NCBI GenBank assembly: GCA_038065125.1
Contig: JBBTRP010000044.1
Location: 1 to 8,877, forward strand
Direction: 5' to 3'
DNA length: 8,877 bases
Source of the DNA: JBBTRP01 sp038065125
Lineage (GTDB): Bacteria > Patescibacteriota > Patescibacteriia > JACQRZ01
Shown: positions 1-4,628 of the stretch, piece after piece
Layout of the letters: each line of letters begins with the position of its first letter
Position numbering within the stretch: the first letter of the stretch is position 1
Notes under the pieces: generated by a model
Databases searched by the model: none
Seen by the model: only the letters and a program-made list of their open reading frames with translations
What the model was told of the DNA's origin: nothing
Translations under genes and position numbers: made by a program

Positions 1-1401
1 CTATTCCGCCTCCATCTCTCCGACCTCGGGGTATCCTTTGAGCAGGTCCTTGAATTCGGCGATGATTTGATCCATGCGCTCCTTTGTTTTTCCCTCAAAC
101 ACCAGGACGAGGACGGGGAGATTCGATGATGCGCGCACCAGTCCCCACCCGTCTTCAAATTCGACGCGTGCGCCGTTGATGTCGATGACGTTCTCGGCGC
201 CGTATTTTGTTTTTAGCGCCGCGGTGAGTTTATCAGAGACTGCATATTTCACCTCATCCGCGCAGTGCGTCTGGTAGGTGGGCGAGGTGACGTAGGTCGT
301 GACCTCGTCGTGCAATTCGGCAACCGTTTTTAATTGCGAGCTGACGTATTCTAAAAATTTGAGACTCGCAAAGAGCGCGTCGTCATATCCGTAGTAACCG
401 CTGCGGATGAAGATGTGCCCGCTGCGCTCACCCGAGACCGGCGCGTCGACTTCGCGCGACTTTGCTTTGATGTAGGAGTGCCCGGTCTTCCAGAGCACCG
501 GCACGCCGCCGTGTGCCTTGACGTCGTCTGACACCGCGCGGGAGGACTTCACGTCAAATACGATTGAGGCGCCCGGGTGTTTTGCAAGTTCAAGCCGTGA
601 GAGAAAAATGAGAATCTTATCCGGGTACATGGTGCGCCCGAGATTGTCGACAATCCCCAAGCGGTCTCCGTCCGCATCAAAGCCGACGCCGCAATCGGCT
701 CCAACTTCCAAAACTTTTGCTTCGAGCGCTTTTTGAAAACCCACGCTTGAGGGGTTGGGTTCGTGGTTGGGAAATGTCGCGTCGGGGTTCGTGTGTTGCT
801 CGATCACCTCGCAGCCGAATGCGCGCAGAGCGGGCACGTTCACCGGGCCGGCGGTGCCGTTGCCGCAGTTCACCACAATTTTGAGGGGGCGATGGAGCTG
901 TGCGCGTCTGACAAGGTCGGCGTCGTATGCGGCGATCACTGTATCGGTCGGTACATCTCTGCGCGTACCCGCGCCGTCGATAAATTTTTCGTCACGAATG
1001 CGATCATAGAGCGCGGTCATCTCCTCGCCGTAGAGCGTTGAGGATTTTTCGTATCCGAGCTTGAGCCCGAACCATCCGTTTGGATTATGCGAGGCAGACC
1101 CTACGCACACGCCCGGAATATCAAAGTGGTATTGCGCCCAGTAGATGAGCGGCGCCGTTCCCTGGCCGATCGCGGTGACATCAATACCCGAAGCTAAAAA
1201 CCCCGAGATCGCGGCTTCGGTCAGCGCTTTCGAGTATGCGCGATTGTCATACCCCGCGACGAGCGAGCACACGCCCTTCTCCCGCAAGATAGCTCCAAAC
1301 CCCCGGGCGATCGCGGTAATACTTGCTTCATTAAGCTCATCCTCATTCACGAGTCCGCGGATATCATACTCGCGGAACATACTTCGCTTCAGTGTAGGCA
1401 T
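1..1401 (-). CDS. manB: Phosphomannomutase / phosphoglucomutase (alpha-D-phosphohexomutase family)
   Basis: Complete 466-residue protein; the stop codon is the first triplet of the window. It interconverts hexose-6-phosphate and hexose-1-phosphate (mannose and/or glucose) in the cytoplasm, feeding nucleotide-sugar and envelope-glycan synthesis. All four family signatures are visible: the phosphoserine loop SASHNP (102-107, catalytic Ser104), the Mg-binding loop DADGDR (242-247), the sugar-specificity loop GERSGH (324-329), and the C-terminal phosphate-binding loop RASSNLP (423-429). The length matches bacterial PMM/PGM enzymes of the AlgC/ManB type. I took the ATG at 1401; a second ATG seven codons in (MFREYDIRG) is also plausible because many homologues begin near FREYDIRG. 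Neither has a clear Shine-Dalgarno. The gene is divergent from the transporter at 1468. Mannose versus glucose preference cannot be told from sequence, so the symbol denotes the family. Confidence 0.93.
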   Translation of the reverse strand: MPTLKRSMFREYDIRGLVNEDELNEASITAIARGFGAILREKGVCSLVAGYDNRAYSKALTEAAISGFLASGIDVTAIGQGTAPLIYWAQYHFDIPGVCVGSASHNPNGWFGLKLGYEKSSTLYGEEMTALYDRIRDEKFIDGAGTRRDVPTDTVIAAYDADLVRRAQLHRPLKIVVNCGNGTAGPVNVPALRAFGCEVIEQHTNPDATFPNHEPNPSSVGFQKALEAKVLEVGADCGVGFDADGDRLGIVDNLGRTMYPDKILIFLSRLELAKHPGASIVFDVKSSRAVSDDVKAHGGVPVLWKTGHSYIKAKSREVDAPVSGERSGHIFIRSGYYGYDDALFASLKFLEYVSSQLKTVAELHDEVTTYVTSPTYQTHCADEVKYAVSDKLTAALKTKYGAENVIDINGARVEFEDGWGLVRASSNLPVLVLVFEGKTKERMDQIIAEFKDLLKGYPEVGEMEAE

Positions 1402-1467
1402 AGGTTGGATACGAGTGATGTACTATACTACTTGCGAGTGTAGTCCTGATTTTATTTGGCATCAAGT
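1402..1467. promoter_or_regulatory. Divergent intergenic region with overlapping candidate -10 boxes
   Basis: This 66-bp spacer between two divergent genes must hold both promoters. On the plus strand TATACT lies at 1424-1429, which would give a leader of about 30 nt for the transporter. On the minus strand TATAGT lies at 1427-1422, which would give a leader of about 14 nt for the mutase. The two hexamers overlap, so the two directions could compete for RNA polymerase. I see no good -35 match at 16-18 bp for either, so the assignment is tentative. Confidence 0.35.
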
Positions 1468-2504
1468 ATGCTCAATCTCGATCTTAAAAAAATCCTTTCT
1501 TCGCTGATTGCGCGTGAGCGGTCGCTGTTTCCGTCGCACTTGCCGCACCAGCTCAAGGAGCTTTACCTTTCCAACGCGATTCTCTCGTTTGCGCTCTCTT
1601 CGGCGATCGTGTTTGAGCCGGTGTATCTGTACACAATCGGGTTTCCCTTGTACAAAATCATGCTGTTTTATTTCGGCGTGTACCTCGCGTACTTTTTCCT
1701 CATGCCGCTGGGGGGCCGGATCGTGAAGAGGAATGGGTTTGAGCACGGGATGATGTACGGCTCGTTCTTCATGATTCTCTATTATGTTTTTCTTCTCGCC
1801 ATTCAGGTCAATCCCAATTTTGTACTCCTTGCGATACTCGCACTCGCGATCCAAAAGTCGGTGTTCTGGCCCTCGTACCATGCGGACTTTGCGTTCTTCA
1901 GCCAGAGCGGNNNNNNNNNNNNNNNNNNNNNNNNNNNNNNNNNNNNNNNNNNNNNNNNNNNNNNNNNNNNNNNNNNNNNNNNNNNNNNNNNNNNNNNNNN
2001 NNNNNNNNNNTGACGGTGTGGCCGATCTTTGTGTACCTCACGTTCAATAATGTGTTCAGCACCGGATTTGTGGCTGCAGTTTCTACCTTGATCACGTCAT
2101 TGGTGCTTCTCTATGTCGGCAGGGCGAGTGATCTGCGGAACCGGAAGGGCATCTTACGAATCGGCAGCGTGTTCACGGTTCTCTCTTGGCTTATGCGCAT
2201 AGTCGCCCGGGGCGGGGCGGGAGTGTTTTTGGTCGACTTCTTTTCGCGTACGTCCCGAAACATCCTTATGCTTCCACTGCTCTCGGGCCTTTACGAGTAC
2301 GCGTCCAAAACCGCGGTCGTTCGGACGGTGATATTCTTCGAGATGAGTCTGACCGTGGGAAAGCTCTTCGCGTCCGGACTGATGGCGGTCGTGTTTTTTT
2401 TCTTTCCGACCGGGTACGGGCTCGCCTTCTTCATCGCCGCGCTCTTCTCGCTCTGCTACCTGTTCTTGAGCGCAAAAACGCACAAGCCCGTTGTGGCCGC
2501 GTAG
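1468..2504 (+). CDS. MFS-type membrane transporter, interrupted by scaffold gap
   Basis: Two open segments flank the N run: 1468-1910 (147 codons) and 2011-2504 (about 164 codons). Both are strongly hydrophobic and polytopic. The first has membrane segments at about residues 33-52, 61-80, 94-112 and 116-133. The second has several more, and a cytoplasmic loop GRASDLRNRKGILRIG that fits the MFS loop motif (G-x3-D-x3-R-K); GGRIVKRNG after the second helix is the weaker N-terminal counterpart. Substrate is unknown. The visible 311 residues are short of the usual 400 or so for MFS proteins, so roughly 80-100 residues are probably hidden in the gap. I chose the ATG at 1468; a TTG four codons earlier is in frame but less likely. 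No Shine-Dalgarno is visible. The gene ends with two consecutive in-frame stops (TAG TGA, 2502-2507). A non-MFS polytopic protein cannot be excluded. Confidence 0.7.
1911..2010. other. Assembly gap (100 N)
   Basis: Exactly 100 N, the usual placeholder for a gap of unknown or estimated size. With this length the upstream frame would meet TGA at 2011, while the downstream transporter frame is shifted. The true gap must therefore have a length of 2 modulo 3 if the gene is intact. Confidence 0.98.
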
Positions 2505-2521
2505 TGAGAAAGTCTCAAGGT

Positions 2522-2606
2522 GGATGGACCCGGCGGGACTTGCACCCGCTTCCCCAGGTGTCGACGCTGGTATGCTACTATATGCACCACTGGCCCGGAT
2601 CCACCC
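2522..2606 (-). ncRNA. Extended 11-bp closing stem around the tRNA-like RNA (candidate primary transcript)
   Basis: On the minus strand GGGTGGATCCG (2606-2596) pairs over 11 bp with CGGGTCCATCC (2532-2522), including two G-U pairs. On the plus strand these two become A-C mismatches, so the minus-strand RNA is the structured one. The stem uses the same 3' strand as the tRNA acceptor but a different 5' strand, so the two pairings exclude each other. The 5' end at 2606 sits 7 bases after an extended -10 box, where transcription would be expected to start. Confidence 0.4.
2525..2596 (-). tRNA. Divergent tRNA-like RNA, nominal anticodon CGA (Ser), class I fold
   Basis: Read on the minus strand from 2596 to 2525 the sequence folds as a 72-nt cloverleaf. 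The acceptor stem is GGGCCAG with CGGGTCC (one A-G mismatch, one G-U), followed by U8 G9. The D arm is GTGC / GCAT around ATATAGTA, keeping A14 and A21. The anticodon stem CCAGC / CCTGG has a C-C mismatch at its top, and loop GTCGACA keeps U33 and gives anticodon CGA. The variable loop is only four bases (GGAA). The T arm is GCGGG / CCCGC around loop TGCAAGT, and the discriminator is A. No CCA directly follows the discriminator. Oddities: G55 replaces the usual U55; G18 is not present in the D loop; and a serine anticodon normally goes with a long variable arm. It could be a specialised or decaying tRNA, or a tRNA-mimic small RNA. The fold is well supported; the function is not. Confidence 0.55.
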
Positions 2607-2613
2607 GCCTTTC

Positions 2614-2622
2614 AGTATAACA
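2614..2622 (-). promoter_or_regulatory. Extended -10 promoter for the tRNA-like RNA
   Basis: The minus strand reads TGT TATACT from 2622 to 2614, a good match to the extended -10 consensus (TG-N-TATAAT). The expected start is about 2606, the first G of the 11-bp stem. There is no convincing -35, which extended -10 promoters can do without. Confidence 0.45.
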
Positions 2623-2644
2623 AAAAAAGCCCCTATAAGGGACT
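2622..2644 (-). terminator. Rho-independent terminator, minus strand
   Basis: On the minus strand AGTCCC (2644-2639) pairs with GGGGCT (2633-2628) around a five-base TTATA loop, followed directly by T residues down to 2622 (seven T in all, the first in the stem). On the plus strand the internal G-U becomes C-A and no comparable T-tract follows, so it acts on leftward transcripts. It abuts the extended -10 of the tRNA-like RNA, so it may insulate that RNA or end a short upstream transcript. Confidence 0.5.
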
Positions 2645-2688
2645 CTTTCCGCGACACCCGGGAATTGCCCATAGTGTATGGACACGCC
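2622..2688 (-). ncRNA. Possible short minus-strand RNA ending at the terminator
   Basis: A second extended -10 (TGT TATACA, 2703-2695 minus) would start a transcript near 2688 that ends about 65 nt later at the terminator at 2644-2622. The stretch contains a small hairpin (GTGT, loop CCAT, ACAC) and GGG-CAATT-CCC. No coding potential is evident. The call depends on the promoter-terminator pair only and is speculative; the terminator could instead just block antisense transcription from rsmA. Confidence 0.2.
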
Positions 2689-2724
2689 AGCGTTTGTATA
2701 ACAAGACTATCATACATCACATAT

Positions 2725-3531
2725 ATGTCAAGAGAAAAAGTTGTATTTCAGATCAAACGCCATCGAGGGCAGAACTTTTTGATCGATGGTAATATCGTGC
2801 GAAAGATTATTGCTGCTGCGCACCTCACGAAAGACTCGGTGGTCTTGGAGGTAGGACCGGGAAAAGGGGCGCTGACCGAGGAGTTGGTCGCGCACGCAGG
2901 GCGCGTCATCGCAGTTGAGATCGATAAAGACCTCTTCGCAGAGTTGGAGAAAGAATTCGCCGACATTCCCAATCTCACACTCATAAAGGATGACATCCTT
3001 TCCTTTAGCCCTACAAGCTACCTCCTATCTCCTACAAGCTACCTCATCGTTGCGAATTTGCCGTACAATATCACCTCCAGGTTTTTCCGAAAGTTTCTCG
3101 AGTCAGAACAGCGTCCAGAGCGCATGGTGGTTATGGTGCAAAAGGAGGTAGCAAGTCGCATGACCGCTCGCCCACCGGACATGAGTCTTTTGGCCCTTTC
3201 CGTGCAGCTCTTCTCCCGGCCGCGGGTACTGTTCCCCGTATCGCGGAACTGTTTTTCGCCAAAACCGCGGGTCGACAGCGTCGTGATGGAGCTTTTGATC
3301 AAATCCGAATGCGAACTTCCGTCGACTGCCACGCGGGAAAACCTTTTCAGGCTAGCGCGAGCGGGTTTTTCGGAAAAAAGAAAGCAGTGCGCGCAGCTCA
3401 TAAGCAAAAAATGTGATCTACCACTCGACCGCGTACGCGCCGCATTCAAACAAATCGGACTCGATCCCCGTAGTAGAGCAGAAACCATCACGCTCGAGCA
3501 GTGGATGGAGTTAATAAGTTTTTTAGCTTAA
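2725..3531 (+). CDS. rsmA: 16S rRNA (adenine1518-N6/adenine1519-N6)-dimethyltransferase RsmA (KsgA)
   Basis: The 268-residue protein has the usual length of the family. It dimethylates two adjacent adenines in the terminal helix of 16S rRNA with S-adenosylmethionine during late 30S assembly. Visible signatures: GQNFL (15-19), the SAM-binding loop EVGPGKGALT (42-51), the acidic VEID (64-67), DD (89-90), the catalytic NLPY (111-114), and FSPKPRVDSVV (177-187), with a C-terminal helical domain to residue 268. The frame is open upstream to 2491, but residues before this ATG are the antisense of the tRNA-like RNA, and homology begins at MSREKVVFQIKRHRGQNF, so the ATG at 2725 is the start. No Shine-Dalgarno precedes it, which suggests a leaderless or weakly led mRNA. 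Just before NLPY is a tandem duplication SPTSYLL SPTSYLI, described separately. Confidence 0.95.
   Translation: MSREKVVFQIKRHRGQNFLIDGNIVRKIIAAAHLTKDSVVLEVGPGKGALTEELVAHAGRVIAVEIDKDLFAELEKEFADIPNLTLIKDDILSFSPTSYLLSPTSYLIVANLPYNITSRFFRKFLESEQRPERMVVMVQKEVASRMTARPPDMSLLALSVQLFSRPRVLFPVSRNCFSPKPRVDSVVMELLIKSECELPSTATRENLFRLARAGFSEKRKQCAQLISKKCDLPLDRVRAAFKQIGLDPRSRAETITLEQWMELISFLA
3007..3048 (+). repeat. In-frame 21-bp tandem repeat inside rsmA
   Basis: Two 21-bp units (3007-3027 and 3028-3048) share the 15-mer CCTACAAGCTACCTC and encode SPTSYLL followed by SPTSYLI, immediately before the catalytic NLPY motif. It lies in the loop leading into the strand that carries NLPY, where family members vary in length. 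Confidence 0.85.
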
Positions 3532-3561
3532 GAAGCTCATGAGGCTACCCATGTTATCCCC

Positions 3562-3590
3562 TTCACTGTGAGCGCGATTGCCAGTATCCT
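3562..3590 (+). promoter_or_regulatory. Candidate promoter giving a leaderless mRNA for the TSP3 protein
   Basis: TTCACT (3562-3567) and TATCCT (3585-3590) are separated by exactly 17 bp, each matching four of six consensus positions. The predicted start, 7 bases after the -10 box, is A3597, the A of the ATG. No Shine-Dalgarno is present, consistent with leaderless translation. TATGAT at 3591-3596 is an alternative -10 but would start inside the gene. Confidence 0.35.
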
Positions 3591-3596
3591 TATGAT

Positions 3597-4619
3597 ATGG
3601 GGAACACCGACACGGGGCCCAATTTTGAAGTTGACCAGCGCACAGAGAGCGATGGAGTTTTTAGCTACACTCCCAAAGGGAATGAGGGTGCGAGCGGAGA
3701 AGATGATGCCAGTGGGGCCGAACCGCCGGTGAGTGCAGGCGGGCAAAGGCCAAACACCGGCATGCTCCTGGCGGGATTCGTCTTTCTGGCGGTCGCCTCA
3801 CTGGTGTTTGGCGTTGCCACCACGCTCAAAAACGTCTCCGCGCCGTTTCAGGCGACGGCGGGAAAGGACTCGGAAGAAGAGGAGCTGGTAATCGAGCAGG
3901 GCCCCTCGATACAAGATTTGAAAAACCAGGACACCGACAGCGACGGTTTGTCCGACTACGACGAGGGGCAGGTGTACCGGACCAGCCCGTATTTGAAAGA
4001 CTCCGACGCCGACGGGTATGACGACAAGCAAGAGATCGCGACCGGCCACGATCCGCTCTGCGCCACCGGAAAGCCCTGCTCAAAAGAAGTGAAGACCTCG
4101 GGTGCGACAACGGACCCGGAAGGAAGCGAGCAGGCAGGCGTGACAGAACCGTCGAACATCTCGGGCTCTTCGAAATTCGATCCGAGCAAGTACGTGGACG
4201 CCTCGAGCCAGGACCCCTTTGCAAAACTTGAGCAGTTCGGGCCGGCAGAGGTGCGCGCGCTTCTCCTCGAGAAGGGCCTGCCTCCGGACAAATTACAGCA
4301 GCTTTCAGACGAGACGATTATGGAGCTTTATCGCCAGACACTTGAGGAGACCAAGAAAAGCGCTGGGGGCGTACGGGATTACACCGCACTGGGAAGTGGA
4401 GCGAGCGTGAGGGGTGGCAGTGGAGTATCCGGCGGGACGAGCGTCGCCAATCCGAGTGCGGCGGTCGAACCGCTCGCACTCACGCCGACCCAGATCCGGG
4501 ACCTCTTGCGCCAGTCCGGCAGGGTTACTGAACAGCAACTATCCGAACTCACCGACGAGCAGCTCGTCGAGATCTACCGACAGGCGCTCGAATTACAGAA
4601 AAAGAAATCCGGCCAGTAA
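3597..4619 (+). CDS. Single-pass membrane protein with thrombospondin type 3 (calcium-binding) repeats
   Basis: The 340-residue protein starts with a polar, probably cytoplasmic segment (1-53), followed by one membrane helix (about 55-77, MLLAGFVFLAVASLVFG). An acidic linker then leads to two TSP3-type calcium loops, DTDSDGLSDYDE (112-123) and DSDADGYDDKQE (135-146), separated by a short hydrophobic-aromatic stretch. Two cysteines (155 and 161) could form a disulfide outside the cell. The rest is a low-complexity Ser/Gly/Thr region with two copies of a roughly 40-residue helical repeat (215-254 and 296-337). The expected topology is C-terminus out, anchored in the membrane. It ends 9 bp before the next gene, so the two are probably co-transcribed and may act together at the cell surface. 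I know no characterised homologue; a role in adhesion or surface assembly is inference. The start is the ATG at 3597; it has no Shine-Dalgarno. Confidence 0.8.
   Translation: MGNTDTGPNFEVDQRTESDGVFSYTPKGNEGASGEDDASGAEPPVSAGGQRPNTGMLLAGFVFLAVASLVFGVATTLKNVSAPFQATAGKDSEEEELVIEQGPSIQDLKNQDTDSDGLSDYDEGQVYRTSPYLKDSDADGYDDKQEIATGHDPLCATGKPCSKEVKTSGATTDPEGSEQAGVTEPSNISGSSKFDPSKYVDASSQDPFAKLEQFGPAEVRALLLEKGLPPDKLQQLSDETIMELYRQTLEETKKSAGGVRDYTALGSGASVRGGSGVSGGTSVANPSAAVEPLALTPTQIRDLLRQSGRVTEQQLSELTDEQLVEIYRQALELQKKKSGQ
4239..4607 (+). repeat. Two diverged copies of a 40-residue helical repeat in the TSP3 protein
   Basis: Residues 215-254 (4239-4358) and 296-337 (4482-4607) align as [IV]R-x-LL, then G, then L-x2-L-[ST]-DE, then [LI]YRQ-x-LE and a terminal KK. 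The DNA copies have diverged. A Gly/Ser-rich spacer of about 40 residues separates them. Confidence 0.75.
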
Positions 4620-4628
4620 GTTAACGCT

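Larger units (their letters stand above)
2615..2704. repeat. 9-bp direct repeat GTATAACAA
   Basis: GTATAACAA occurs at 2615-2623 and again at 2696-2704, 81 bp apart. On the minus strand both copies are TTGTTATAC, the core of an extended -10 element. The duplication may reflect two tandem promoters or a duplicated promoter-terminator module. Confidence 0.5.

Noticed and set aside
2505..2517. Small inverted repeat TGAGA-AAG-TCTCA as terminator for the transporter or the tRNA-like RNA
   Set aside because: Five-base stem with no T-tract on either strand; too weak to call.
2522..2606. Plus-strand tRNA at the same place
   Set aside because: Closing-stem G-U pairs become A-C mismatches on the plus strand and there is no T-arm at the plus-strand 3' side.
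2154..2720. 188-codon minus-strand frame across the transporter end and the tRNA-like RNA
   Set aside because: Composition is charged and unstructured, it is opposite a clear membrane protein and a structured RNA, and it has no recognisable motif; an antisense shadow.
3517..3540. Hairpin AGCTT-AAG-AAGCT at the end of rsmA as a terminator
   Set aside because: The stem is only 5 bp, and the T-run precedes it rather than follows it on the plus strand; on the minus strand it is followed by A residues.
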